A DNA stretch of 64,000 bases from positions 1,116,001-1,180,000 of the forward strand of contig JANVFP010000005.1 in assembly GCA_027919835.1 (NCBI GenBank), written 5' to 3'. The DNA is from Lentinula raphanica (Eukaryota; Basidiomycota; Agaricomycetes; Agaricales; Omphalotaceae). Below, one piece after another: positions 11,901 to 26,993 of this stretch (the stretch's first letter is position 1; each line of letters begins with the position of its first letter). The notes under the pieces were generated by a model that had not been told where the DNA came from, searched no databases, and was given only the letters and a program-made list of their open reading frames with translations. The position numbers and the translations under genes were made by a program.

Positions 11901-12938
11901 CGAAGTTTTCCATGTTACAGCAAATAATAGTATTCTGAAATGGAAGACGTAAGGACTAGAAGGTTATTCCGAATAGACAACCTACATCAGCACCATCCCG
12001 GACAACTTCGTATTCCAGTTCTTTCCAGCCTTTCATACTTCGTTCAATGAGTACCTGAGGACTAAGACTGAGACTCTTCGCGGAGAGGTCACGCAATTCA
12101 TCGGGTGTATTCGCAAAGCCTGAACCCAATCCGCCGAGAGTGAACGCAGAACGAAGAATGACAGGATAACCAATTGTTTCTGCGGCAGCGAGAGCAGCAT
12201 TGACTGATGACACTGCCGTAGATTGAGCGACTGGGATGTCAATTTCTGTCGGCAGTGTTCAGATAACGTATCTAAGAGAGATAGATAAAGGACCAGACCT
12301 TTGAGAGCCTGTACAAATAGATCCCGATCTTCCGAAATTTCCAAAGTCCTGATAGGCGTACCGAGGACTTGAACACCCAATCTTTCTAGTACGCCCATCT
12401 TGTCCAATGCAATGCCTACATTCAACGCGCTCTGACCGCCGAAAGTCAGAAGGATACCATCCGGCCGTTCTTTTTCCAAGACGTATGCCACATAATCAGC
12501 AGTTATAGGTAAAAAGTAGACCTCGGAGGCCAGTTGGTGAGACGTCTGCCAAGTTGCAATATTAGGATTGATGAGCACAGCCTGTACACCCTCTTCACTC
12601 AATGCCTTCAATGCCTGTGAGCCGGAGTAATCGAATTCTCCGGCTTGTCCGATAGAAAGACCACCGCTGCCAACCACTACGACTTTCTGAACGTCAGGTC
12701 GTGGCAGTTTGGGAAGAACTTTGGCCGATATCCTTCTCGCAAGTTCTGAAGGTGAGTTCAAGACGTGCTCCCCATCTTCCGGGGCGTAATTGCCTACTGC
12801 AGGAGCTGCGATGGCGCGTAGAGGATTGGTAGGGACTAGAGCTTTAGGGGAGACGCGTGTTTGATGAAAACATCGAACCGAAGGTCGAGCCAGATGTCTG
12901 ACCCAGTTATGGGCCAGTTGCAGTCGTTGAAAGCTCAT
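8962..12938 (-). CDS. CPA2: Carbamoyl-phosphate synthetase, arginine-specific large subunit
   Basis: The large, ammonia-channelling subunit makes carbamoyl phosphate from ammonia, bicarbonate and two ATP for arginine synthesis. About 1,150 residues. It begins with an Arg-rich, acid-poor mitochondrial-type leader ([19 protein letters not shown]). The first synthetase half follows: [58 protein letters not shown]-like [15 protein letters not shown] and CVIEVNAR. Next is the oligomerisation region, then the second half ([71 protein letters not shown]). It ends with an MGS-like regulatory domain ([19 protein letters not shown] to REFVGSRV). It stands alone rather than fused to DHO-ase or ATCase, so it is CPA2 and not the pyrimidine enzyme. 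It converges with the flavoenzyme gene, 149 nt between stops. Confidence 0.96.
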
Positions 12939-14565
12939 AATTGAGCAGTGCCGCTGCCAGAGCTCTGATGTGGATGTGACTGAAAGAAGATGACTCGAAG
13001 TAGCTAACAGAAAAAATTCAGAAATTTTTGACGCCGAACAATGGCGTTCCTGATAAGCGCCTCATCATCCCACGCTACACTATGTATTATATTCAATTTA
13101 CTTGTACACATCGTCCAGCACACACTGACAGCCTGCAGCAGCAAACCCGTACAAGACCTTGGGAAATCTGAGCGACGGAACGAGAATGGACGCCGCATCT
13201 ACAGGCGCGAACTAAACCTTTAACCGTGCACATAAGGGTAATACAGCCACCCTTCTCGAGAACTGCTTGAAGATCTAGAATTTGAACGACTGGACGAGAT
13301 TCAATGCCGCCGCATCTACATACTACAGGCGGAGCGGAAATTCATTCGTCAACATAACGGTAATTGCGGCGACGACAAGAAACATTCTGAAATACTAGTA
13401 CAAATCAGAGTGCCCTAGGTAGTAGGGAGCTTTCAGCGATGTTTCCGGAGTTCATTAAGGTCGGTGGTAAATCCAGCCATGCCACGCGTTTTCAGAAAGG
13501 TTAATCTCGGGAGGAGAGAACAGGAAAAGACTGAACGGACTACGGAAGCTTGTCCTTTTTCACTTCAATGTGAAGCCGAAAGTTCCATTCAAATTACGCA
13601 CGAGGGAAGGAAGGATAGGGAAGGATCGGTAAGTAACATGGTCGACCATATGCAAATCAGGGACTTCAGGCTGCCAACTGACAGACTACTACTCGCAGGC
13701 GGCGTGCTGACTATGTACTGAGCAATCTCAATGTGTACGACATTTCTTCCATGGATAAAGGCATCATCAATTTTAACTCGCCGCATCGTTGGACGCTCAA
13801 CACTTTATCAAACTTCCCCGGCTGTTCCGAAAACATATAGCTTTTCAATGATCATCGTTGACACTTGGCATATCAAGGGTACCAAATGTGGTATTGTCGA
13901 GAGTCAACAAATATCGATGAAGTAGGGAGAATTTTGAAGCTGTGCTTATTATTAGTAGCCGTCAAGCAATCCTTCCCGACGAATGAGCATTCACGTACAT
14001 GGCTCAAGGTGTGCATTTCTCTATAGTAGACAGGAACCAACGCACGTTCAGCGGTATCACCAAACAACAGGAACTTCTTGCACTTCGAGTCAAATTGCTC
14101 CCTGATTGACTAAGTACATGTACCCGGTCAGGGACTTCCCTAATCTGCAAACCATAGTTGCTCATTTCCGTTCTACAATAGATAGCTTGTAGGGCCTGAA
14201 ATGTCCATCTGGCATTTCAGATGAACGTCTCTCTTTTTCGCCACAGTCCAGAATAAAATTTCACCGTAATGCTCGGATGCTCGGCGGACTCTACAAAGGT
14301 ATACGTTGTTTTCTCGTGTACTGGTATCCACTGCGCCCTGACCAACTAGGGAATTATCATTGCGTGGGGTCACTCGCTGACACTTCGGCAAGAACACTGG
14401 AACTGAGTCGGCGATTCTCCACCGGGTTTATCGTCTTCAGATATCAGGATCTGTAGGGATCCAGTCCCAATTAGACAGTATAAGAAGCTGACCGTTCCAA
14501 AAACATATGCCAGGCACTTCATCCTCAATCCTCGATCCTCCTACTTGCAAACTTCTTCGATCAGT
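12939..14565. other. Intergenic region between CPA2 and TmpA-like gene
   Basis: About 1.6 kb between divergent starts. The longest open frame (13464-13721) has no recognisable domain and no supporting splice pattern. Two partly similar blocks, each with CCGCATCTACA, lie near 13193 and 13308. A TATAAG-like element at 14479-14484 may serve the plus-strand gene. Confidence 0.45.
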
Positions 14566-16903
14566 ATGACTTCTCCTGCACGCAGCGCTGACGAAGCAGA
14601 GAAGGGAATCCTTGAACATGTATCATCATTGGCTACTCTTGATACTTTGTCCTCTGGGGGCTCCGTAAAGGACGTCTCACAAAAAGTACTGGAACGCGTA
14701 CCGTCAGAGACCTCCACCCTTCAAGCCCGTTCGCCAGATCCTGGATCATCCAAGGAAGTTGTGATCAGCAAGCCGCCGCCGAGTCCTCCAAAACCAGCTC
14801 GTCGCAAAGTAAGCAAGTGGATACTGTTTCAACTCTGGTTCAACACCTACAGGTACCATCCTCTGCTTCCCATGTCTTTTTCGACACTCAATGTGATTGT
14901 ACAGGAAATTCTACACCTTGACGGTCACTCTGAATGTCGTAGGCCTTGTGCTCGCTGCAACAGGTGTCTGGAATTACCCCCGACACTATACCAGTGCGTT
15001 CATCCTCGGTAATCTCCAAACTGCGCTCCTCGTACGAAACGAGCTATTTGGTCGATTTCTATATTTATTCGTGAACACTCTCTTTGCCAAGGTAAATCCG
15101 TGACACTTACTTCTTATCAATAAAATCAACCGAAAATCATCGTGTAGTGGACTCCCCTACCGTTCCGACTCGCATGTACGTCAGTGTTGCAGCATCTAGG
15201 CGGTATACATTCAGGATGTGCAACTTCTGGATTCATGTGGCTGATTTTCCGAGTGGTAATAAACTTTCTCAACCACAAAAACACACACGACGCGGTTCTA
15301 GCCATGGGGGTCGCAACCAATCTAGCCATAGCCATTTCTATACTATCTGCATTTCCTTGGGTCCGGAATACCCATCATAAGTACGTCTTCGAGATGTTTC
15401 TCCGATAGGCGCTCACGATTTGTGAATTTAGCGTATTCGAAAGACATCATCGGTTCATTGGATGGTTCGTGGATCTATTTTCACTGTGTGTATCTGTTCA
15501 TTTTACTGATAATTTTACATTAGGCTTGGATTGATATGCAGTACGCTTCGGATTGCTGAGAATCAGATCTGACTCTGACGCGGACTTCCACAGCTTGGGT
15601 GTTCATTGTATTGGGGGATACTTACGACTTCGATACGCATACCTGGAATCCCAATGGAGTTCATTTGATCAAGCAACAAGACTTTTGGTTCGCTGTTATG
15701 ATGACATTCTTGTAAGTATGACTATCGTGTTTGCCCGTTGGCTTGCTGAAGTCATCGATCAGGATCCTTTGGCCGTGGTTGACCATTCGAAGCGTGAAGG
15801 TTGATGTTGAGATTGTGAGTTGACTAGATTTCCTGCACCGAGCCTCGATCTAAGCGTCATGTTCCAGCCTTCACCCAAAGTTGCTGTGCTGCGCTTTGAG
15901 CGTGGAATGCAACAGGGGCTTCTTGCGAGGATTTCACGAAGTTCTATCATGGAATATCACGCGTTTGGTATCATCTCGTATGTTCTCGTTCATTACTTCC
16001 GGTAATCATCCTTCGATTGCTGAACGCCAACGTCATTTATTACTAGGGAGGGTGTAAACGCTAAACACCATTACCTGATCTGTGGTGTGCAGGGTGATTT
16101 CACCAAAGGACTTATAAAGAATCCTCCGACGCATATCTGGACCAGACAACTCAAAGTACGCAAAAACTCTACTTTCGTCGAAGTATCTCCGAATAATCTG
16201 GTGACCCACACTCTCCCTAGTTTGCTGGTGTTTCCAACACTTCTACTCTGTATAAGGTGCGCTCCTGTGTCGGATCCTCTATGACGTTGAGAAACTTTCT
16301 GACTTTATGATTAACAGAGAGGGATCCGAGTTTGTACCGGAACAGGGCTGGGTGCAGCTCTATCGACTTGTTTACAGGTGCGAGCATATCCCGGTGCCTG
16401 AGTTCTTTGTCGCTCTAATCAACTTTGTCTCTCCCCGATAGTCTCCAAATTGGTGAGTTCGCATGACATCGTTGCAAGCGACTAGACAGTGCTAACTGTA
16501 ATTATTGGGTCCAGGTACCTCATTTGGATAGGTTCTGACCAAGAAAAAACCTTTGGACCTACAATTGCAGGTCTGATACATGATAATTTGGAAGGTCGTG
16601 TCACGCTTTGGGATTCGAAGCAAAGAGGTCAGTATCAATCTATATTCCGCAATTAGACGCGCTATTGATCCAGAAACATCTACAGGCGGCCGTCCAGACA
16701 CAATGCAGTTAATAAAAGAAGTGTACGAATCCTGGAATGCTGAAATCGTTTTCATTACTTCCAATTGGATTGGAAACAAGGAAATGATGGAGGGTTGCAA
16801 GGAAGCCGGAATTCCTGCTTTTGTGAGCAATCTTTTTGCCAGTTTTTCGAGGTACATAGATGATAGCTGAATATTTGTACAGGGAACTTTATGGGATTTC
16901 TGA
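14566..16903 (+). CDS. TmpA-like integral membrane FAD/NAD(P) oxidoreductase
   Basis: Resembles the Aspergillus TmpA family of membrane proteins with a ferredoxin-reductase-like C-terminus, known there for a role in conidiation signalling. A Ser/Pro-rich cytosolic N-terminus of about 90 residues is followed by several membrane spans with paired histidines (LQHLGGIHSG; NTHH...FERHHRFIGW). Then comes a soluble part with EYHAFGIIS, HHYLICGVQGDFTKGL and FAGVSNTSTLY. The nucleotide-site motif RVCTGTGLGAALSTCLQ is rebuilt after the acceptor near 16318. The end is WIGSDQEKTFGPTIAG, LWDSKQRGGRPDTMQLIKEV, EAGIPAF and GTLWDF-stop. ATG at 14566 is the first in frame. Many short introns. Family fit is good; electron donor, acceptor and biological role here are unknown. 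Confidence 0.78.
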
Positions 16904-17206
16904 CCAGGATCTCCATGAATACGAACACAGTGATAGACTTTCGTGCCCATTACTCTATATTATTCGATTTGCTGGGTTTCATTCTCTGGGAACTTCCTGG
17001 GGTCATAGTCATAGTATATTTCTTTGCGCTTACTCGCGCGTTACCCAACTACAGTTATAACTTTCTCTATGACAAACATTATTATGATCAAGAATATTCC
17101 CCATTATTCTGCTACGTAGGGTCTCATCGAGCAAGAGTAGCAGAGGAGCATATGTTATTGTTCAAGGTGATGAACAGAGCACTAATGTCTGATGATGAAA
17201 TGAAGG
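16904..17206. other. Convergent 3' region, TmpA-like / REX2
   Basis: 303 nt between two stop codons of convergent genes. It contains overlapping short frames but no recognisable coding sequence; most likely both 3' untranslated regions. Confidence 0.5.
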
Positions 17207-18445
17207 TTAAAAGCCGCTAAGAGGTGGTGGTTGTGGGCTAACGAAGAGATTCTGGCGATACCATCGCAGCTCTGTATAGAGTGTATGATGAAGCAATGCC
17301 ACAAATTGAAAATATGTATGAGTCTTACCTTTGATGGAACCGCGAATATCAGATAGAGCACTGATAATTGGTAAGACGTATAAGTACGACCTTAGGAAAA
17401 CAGGTTGGGGAGACCACGTACCGATGATCACTCTCGTAAAGGCGCGGAGTTTGTTGGGAAGGGTGTTTATACCAACGGCGGGCTAACTCCTGCCACAAGA
17501 GACCAGCGATTGGCTGAGGTACAAGATATAAAGGTGGATAAACTAACTTTGATCGAAGATACGTCTGGAAGAGAGTTTAGCTAATGCGTAGAATCTTGAA
17601 ATGTTATGCGGTTCCTCACCTACAATCCTGGAAGAAACTATTCTATGAATATCTGCCCAAGAAAGAGGACTGAGCAGGTTCACACACCGATAGTGAAGCC
17701 AGTCTACTAGTTCAGGCATCTCCTTGACCAAGAATGAACGATCGGCGTGAACGGAATTTCCGGCGAGGACAGCAGTTCGAGCATAAGGTACCCATTTCTT
17801 CACGTAGTCAAGGACGGCTTTGGCGACTTGGTCACGCGTGAGGGGAGAAGATAGGCAGCTTTGTGTCAACCCAGACTTTTTACGGAGGCGAATATCAATA
17901 ATGTAGTGCTCAGAGGATCTGAACAATCGGAAACTCACCCTCCCATGTTGTTTCGTACACCATGCATCCATCCTAAGAGGAACCTTGGATTCAAGACCAG
18001 AAGACAAGGTCGGGATAGCTCTGGGCTCACTGATCCAAATACTGCTTCTCAGTTCGAATAACATAGCTCACGCCTTCGTCCATGATTTCGAGGTCACCGT
18101 TGGTTATCAGTACCTACCATGAGCATGCTGTAAATCATATTCGAAGACAAGACCAGTATTTCAGAGGATATTTACAGCGATCTCAAGAATCTTGTCTTTC
18201 TCTGGGTTCAATCCTGTCCTGATGAAACAGAGTTACCGGTCTGATAAGTGACTCGAATTCAGAAAGGTTGCCAGTACTTGCATTTCACAGTCAATCCAAA
18301 CCATGGGTCCCGCAGCGGCATCAAGTGGTCTTACTGAGCCCATCTTGCGCTTTAAAGCAACTCGATAGATGTTGTAGCAACGTTTGTAAGGATCTGGAGA
18401 GAGAGTTTGACGTAGGATGAAGGAAAAGGAATTTGAAAGTAACAT
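17207..18445 (-). CDS. REX2: Oligoribonuclease, mitochondrial (REX2)
   Basis: A DEDDh 3'-5' exoribonuclease that degrades very short RNAs to mononucleotides, in yeast mainly mitochondrial. Core: [23 protein letters not shown] (first catalytic Asp and Glu), TNGDLEIMDEGVSYVI, SGLTQSCLSSPLTRDQVAKA, LAGNSVHADRSFLVKEMPEL (catalytic Asp) and, after introns, ALSDIRGSIKELRWYRQNLF, which carries the final Asp region. Start at 18445 adds a Ser/Arg-containing leader before MGSVRPLDAAAG, fitting a mitochondrial presequence; an alternative ATG at 18343 would give a form without it. Intron 1 (18219-18281) must use a GC donor (GCAAGT) to give CEMTGL. The gene is divergent from the next one, with only 26 nt between start codons. 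Confidence 0.93.
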
Positions 18446-18471
18446 GAAATTGAAGCACAGCCACCACGCAT

Positions 18472-19539
18472 ATGGTCTTCAACGCTGATGACGACGACGA
18501 CGACTTGAAGACGATCACTGTCATTGCTCATTCGCTTGACACTCTTCTGTGAGCCTCACATATTTCTGGTGGCGTTCTTGGTGCTCAGCTGAAGTGCTCA
18601 AGTGATACGGTCGAAATTCTTCCAGGGACAGTAGAACAATGGCAGAGCAATTCTACAACTCCGGATCCTTTCTTACTCGTCAACAAGAATCTGGGACTAC
18701 CTCAAGAGCTTCTTCACAAGCTCTATCCATGCGCCCTGTCTCTCTTCAAGCGAGCTCGCTCATCGGTTTCGGTGAACCTTTCATCGCCTGAAGCCATCTC
18801 CCTCCTTCAGGCATCTTCCATCATCCTGCTCACGAATCCCGCTCATCAGAGTGCTCTTAATCAGCGCAAACGTCTCATAGTCCTAGAATATTGGTCTGCG
18901 GAGCAGGAACTTGGTTTTTCCAAACTCCTGCTGTCTTCTAGTCGCGTTGCTTCGAAGCAATCTATCATATGGGACCACCGTCGATGGCTCTTCGATTTTC
19001 AGTACATCGTTGGTCAAAACCGTCAGGGAAGCATACCAGCCACAATACTCCAGAGTGAACTCGAGACTATTTTGCAGAGCTGTGGATTGTACCCGAGGAA
19101 CTACTATGCTTGGGCTCACTGGGAATTTTGTATGGACCATTGTCTCGAGGCCTGCACCGATCCAAGCTCAACTACAATCGAGTATCCCTCCGTAATCGCT
19201 ACTGCCTTCAATCTGTTGCTTCGTTGGATGGAGCATCATCTATCTGACTGTACTGCTGTACATCATCTCTGTAGGCTGGTTGAAAGAGTTCATACCCTGG
19301 AAAGAATTCATGGGCAGTCTGGCCAACTATCGCATCTTACCTTTCGTCGACTCTCGGAGCAAGCCGTTTCTCTATTGTCTAGATATACGGATCATGAAAC
19401 TCTGTGGATGTATTTACGCTTTGTTTGGGCTCTTTGCGGGGATCAAGTTTTGAGGCAGGAGCTAGATGATTCTATAGCTTCTCTACCAAAGAGCTTGTAC
19501 CATGACAAGTTCATTGATTGGTGTAGCATGCAACATTGA
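18472..19539 (+). CDS. Protein prenyltransferase alpha-subunit repeat protein (PTAR1-like)
   Basis: Contains prenyltransferase alpha-type helical repeats: KQSIIWDHRRWLFDF, YPRNYYAWAHWEFCMDH and HETLWMYLRFVWAL. Catalytic farnesyl/geranylgeranyl transferase alpha subunits have more regular repeats, so the PTAR1-like group is preferred; its biochemical role is poorly defined. About 335 residues. The upstream part reads DTVEILPGTVEQWQSNSTTP and then LGLPQELLHKLYPCALSLFK. The start is inferred: ATG at 18472 opens an Asp-rich exon (VFNADDDDDDLKTITVIAH) ending at a GTGAGC donor. Using the CTCAAG acceptor gives the clean join LDTLL-DTVEIL. The rest is one exon to the stop. Confidence 0.75.
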
Positions 19540-19737
19540 GTAGAATTAGTGATTTTCATGAACTTGATAGTCAACCTCGCTTCGACATTGAAATGAGATT
19601 AGATTAGATAGGCGCCGTGTCATGCTCTCGAGGATGACACGTATGTTCGCGAAGCAAAAGTGCACTTGCACACTTACGTCCTCCTCAACTCACCGACTCC
19701 GGGTATTGCTGCTCTATATGCTCCTTTGTTGAACCTT

Positions 19738-23137
<3,400 letters not shown>

Positions 23138-23336
23138 TATTTATACTATTATGTAGAAGTAGGACGGAGCTCTCAAATCATAAAGCGGTATAGCTGGCAT
23201 AAACCTTGTCCCAATAAACATCTCATGAAATTTCTCACGCTCTTCGTTCTTCGTTAGACCCACAACCTGATATTATTAGCCTTCGGACTATCTTCTCTCT
23301 TTTCCACTCCATCTCTACCTCAGTCGACTGGCAACG

Positions 23337-24327
23337 ATGCCCTACAACTTCGATAACCTCGAGCCGCTTGTGCGCCAAATTCTGTCAGCTCCGGGAACTG
23401 ATCTCACAACTATAAGCGCTAAGCGCGTGCGACGCGAACTCCTTACCCTGGACCCTTCTTTAACTCCCGAGTTTATCAAAGCAAACAAGTTGGACGTCGA
23501 TGCTCTTATCACGAGAGTGTTTGGAGAAGTGAACGCAGCACAGAATGGCGAAGCGGCCGACGACCCTGAAGAACCTGTGACCGTGTCGCGGCAATATAGT
23601 ACTTCAGATCAGGAGGAGGAAGAGGAGGAAGAAGAAGAAGAAGAGCCTAAACCAAAGAAGGTTAAGAAAGGGTCGCAGAAGGAAATGAGCGATGCAGAGC
23701 TAGCCCGGCAACTTTCCAGCGAGATTAACGGTCGTTCAAGTGCAAGAAGAAATACAGGGAAGGGCCGTGCAGGCAATGGCACGCCAAAAAGATCGAAACC
23801 GAGGACTAAAAGCGCGACGACCGTTAACTCTGATGACGAGGATAGTGGTGAGGAAGGAGGGAAAAAGACAAAGAAGAAACGGGCTGGCGGAGGTGCTGCC
23901 AAGGGTGGTTTCGCGAAAGAATTCACATTGAGGTATCCTTTAATATTTCGTTCCGGAGATTGCGAAACTCAATTCATCCTCTTTGATAGTGCTCCTTTGG
24001 CTGCACTATTGCAAGTGGAAAAGCTATCCCGTCCACAAGTTGTGAAACAGCTTTGGGTTTATATCAAGGAAAACGAAAGGCAGAATCCAAGTAACAAGCG
24101 GGAAATTCTCTGTGATCAGAATTTGAGGGCAATTTTCAACGTTGACAAGGTTTGTTTGTTCGCTCTTTTCGTATTCCGCGTGTTATCTGTTTTCCTCTCT
24201 TGCGAATTCTCTTAGCCCCTAACTAACGCCGCCTTTCACACCCGCCTCCTTTGCCCTCTGTCCAATCTTACAGATAGATATGTTCAGAATGAACAAGGTT
24301 TTATCATCTCATCTTCACGAGGAATGA
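23337..24327 (+). CDS. DEK_C and SWIB/MDM2 domain protein (UAF30/Tri1-like)
   Basis: An N-terminal DEK_C-type helical domain (residues about 1-65: LVRQILSAPGTDLTTISAKR to ALITRVFGEV) is followed by an acidic run and a Lys/Arg-rich linker. A SWIB domain ends the protein: LSRPQVVKQLWVYIKENER, CDQNLRAIFNVDK and, after the last intron, IDMFRMNKVLSSHLHEE. This architecture is that of yeast Uaf30 and Tri1, nuclear proteins linked to Pol I upstream activation and chromatin. About 270 residues. The intron inside the basic-to-SWIB junction near 23930 and the final exon, accepted near 24273, are inferred from domain continuity. Confidence 0.87.
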
Positions 24328-24960
24328 CGGATATATGTATACTCGTCGAACACCACTTCTCTACACTACGGACGTTTGTACATACCGACATCTAATCTGA
24401 CGAATCATATCTGGTTGTGTATCTTCATCGTCAGGGATACCGGCTCAATGAGTGATAAACGACATGGGTATACTCTGTACGTGGGTATCTCATAACTTGC
24501 TATTAGCATCGAGCTTGGACGGGGCTACACGCTGCTACACGTCAGCTAATATTCAACTTGCTTTCTGCTACTCATTCCTGATATGTTAGCTTATGGCAAA
24601 GGATTTTCAGGACAAACCTGGCATATTGAATTTGGAGGTGATGTTTCGTGATGTTTCGATCTGATATTCCATTGCACAAGCCTTCAAAGCTTCAATGATC
24701 ATACAGCTCTGAGAAGCAGGCTGCAAAATGGGTTCAACTGATCAGCTCATAGCTTCCAAAAGACTTCAACAAGTTGTAGTACTTACTAGCAGTCTTCGTC
24801 CGAATGAACCAAGACTCGAGATAAGGGGTCGGGCAATTCTTGTTATTCGAGAACGGGGAACATTCCCCTTTGGCCTTTCTTCATCTCTCACTAAAGAAAC
24901 TGTGTCATAGATGGTATATGATAGTAGTACATGTTAGTATAATCTATCCAAGTTCAGAGC
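24328..24960. other. Convergent intergenic region
   Basis: 633 nt between convergent stops. No coding potential recognised. It holds a perfect 10-bp tandem duplication (TGATGTTTCG twice, 24639-24658). Probably 3' untranslated sequence of both neighbours. Confidence 0.45.
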
Positions 24961-26466
24961 CTAAATTCCTGTCACTCCATTGGAATCCGAATGAACACAT
25001 TTTATATGTCGTTGGAGGGCATCCGCTCGTTTCAGGATCTTTCCGCAATCTGGGCAAGGGAATTCCTTGACAGGCACTTTGGAATCTCGCAACTTGCAGG
25101 AAAAGTTTTCGTGCCGTCGACGGTCCAGGCGACGGAGAAATGATTTTCCACATCCAAGCTCACATTCATACCGTGGGGATGAAGAAGACACTCGAGTCCC
25201 ACAGTGTTTTGCTCTTTTATCCGGTGGGAATTGTTCTTCGACCTTCCCCTTCCTTCCCCTCCTTCTTCCCCTAGCCTCGATACTAGTTGTAGGCACGTCG
25301 TACGTGTTTTTGAAATCTGAAATATCAGGCTTGAAAAATGCATACGTCAAGTTTGCCTTCTTTCTTGAATGCAGCTGTTCTTGCTGTTTGCTTCTCCTCT
25401 TCCTCTTACTCGTAGTGCCAAAGTCACCATCATGGTAATCCTCATCCGACTCTGGGCCATTCGTAGTGTCAAGACCCTTGTAACTGACACCCTGTTTGGC
25501 TGTCCGGTGACGTGATCGAGCGCAGGGATAGGTATTATCTGAAAGTGCTGGGTTGACTCCTTGTTTGCCATCATGATTTCCGGGGGATAACGGATCGGAT
25601 GGGATAAGAACATTCTGTGTTGTGTTCCAATCATCGCAAATACCCCAGTGGACTGGGCTAGACAGCGAGCAACTCATAGTGCTGGCACGGTGAGAAAAAG
25701 AAGGAGATCCAGAAGATGGCTCATCATGAGTCTTTGTATCGTCATGATGGTTCAAGGCCGCAGGAAGCTTCGAAGATGATTCCTCTTGGAGGCCCTTTTC
25801 AGAGTGTGACCAAGGAGCTAAGTCATGATATACATCATAATAGCAGCGAAATTGATCACTGTTGAGCTCCAGGTTCAAGTCTAAACTTGCATCCCCGTTT
25901 TCCAGATGCCGATAACTATCACTAGGGAAGATGTCATCTGGAGAGCAGGTTGATTCAAAAATCGGGTCTGAAGGAGTTGCGAGACAGTCCGAAGATGCTG
26001 TCGTAGTAGACAACGTGGATGTGGGCGATAGAGGTGACTCGAAGAGGAACTGCAAACACTGTGAAATCAGTATCAAAAGGAAATCTAGAACATGAATCAC
26101 ATTCACATCATCCTCGTTGAAGATTCCAGTATAGCTCCTGAAAGTGCCCGTTGGACGAAGCAAGATCTCTTCTTGTAATTGTGTACTAGATGATTCGGAA
26201 TCTTCGAATTGATCGCGGCTAGTGGCAGCTTGTCTGTTGAGCTCAGAGGAGAAGAGATATCATACTCCTACTAACCTTAGCAGCTCGGTGTCGTCGTCAA
26301 AGATGAGTTGGAGATAATACTTTTGGAGTTCAACATCCGACTTGTATTCCATGATAGTGATTTGAAAACAGTGTTTCTTGCGTTGGAAACTCAAAGCTTG
26401 CACTGTGCTTGCAGATAGAGAGTCTGTGGAAAGCAGTGGGATTTCTCCTGATACTAACGGATTCAT
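24961..26466 (-). CDS. C2H2 zinc-finger transcription factor
   Basis: The C-terminus carries a C2H2 pair: CELGCGKSFLRRLDRRRH (followed by ENFSC, so the last ligand is a Cys) and CPDCGKILKRADALQRHIKC with VH. The long middle is Ser/Pro/Asp-rich and of low complexity, with basic patches (GTTSKRKRRSKQQ; EARGRRRGRKGK) that could be nuclear signals. N-terminus from 26466: MNPLVSGEIPLLSTDSLSAS, then an exon ending at a splice site near 26275, an exon giving EEILLRPTGTFRSYTGIFNE, and after an intron beginning GTGAAT near 26104 the long last exon. About 430 residues. Degenerate fingers with Cys endings resemble the other C2H2 gene in this window, but the two are not similar outside the fingers. No ortholog recognised. 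Confidence 0.8.
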
Positions 26467-26993
26467 TAAATAGTGTCCAGTATATATCTTTCAACTTTGT
26501 GGGTGGCCGGTGGCGTACTATTGTACGGGGCGAAGATCATGCGACTCGGAATATTGTATGGCCCGTCCTGCTTGCTTCAATCCGTGCACCGGTTGACTGT
26601 TTGCTATGTTCTGACCTGCTCTGACTCGTATTAATTGTATGGAAGTCCGATGAGACTGCGAGAAAGGCTCTATTCAGTCTACTTTAGTAGACAATTCCAG
26701 GAGAACGAACCTATTTATATTGGACTTGAGACCGATTATTCATCATCGCACACCATCGATGAAGGCAGGAGAGGAAGCCATCATACAGCTTTGAGCAGCG
26801 GACTTCAGAAAAGATGTAACATTCTTCGACCGAGTCGACCGAGAACATAACCACAAGGGTTCAACAAAGAATAGAATAAAAGAGTCATTCGTGAACAACA
26901 ACTTTCCTTGTTCCAATCGGACCTACAACGGTGCGTGTTCACAAGCGAGTACCTAGGATACACATACCATGGTTCTTCTCACTGTACGATTGT
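26467..26993. other. Intergenic region between minus-strand genes
   Basis: 527 nt upstream of the C2H2 factor and downstream of the aldo/keto reductase stop. No coding sequence recognised. Confidence 0.45.

Noticed and set aside
13181..13340. Two similar CCGCATCTACA-containing blocks as possible terminal repeats of an element
   Set aside because: Similarity is limited to about a dozen bases and there is no internal coding sequence or target-site duplication.
23609..23926. 105-codon minus-strand frame opposite the SWIB protein
   Set aside because: It is the complement of a Glu/Lys-rich low-complexity region, giving Ser/Phe/Leu runs without any motif.
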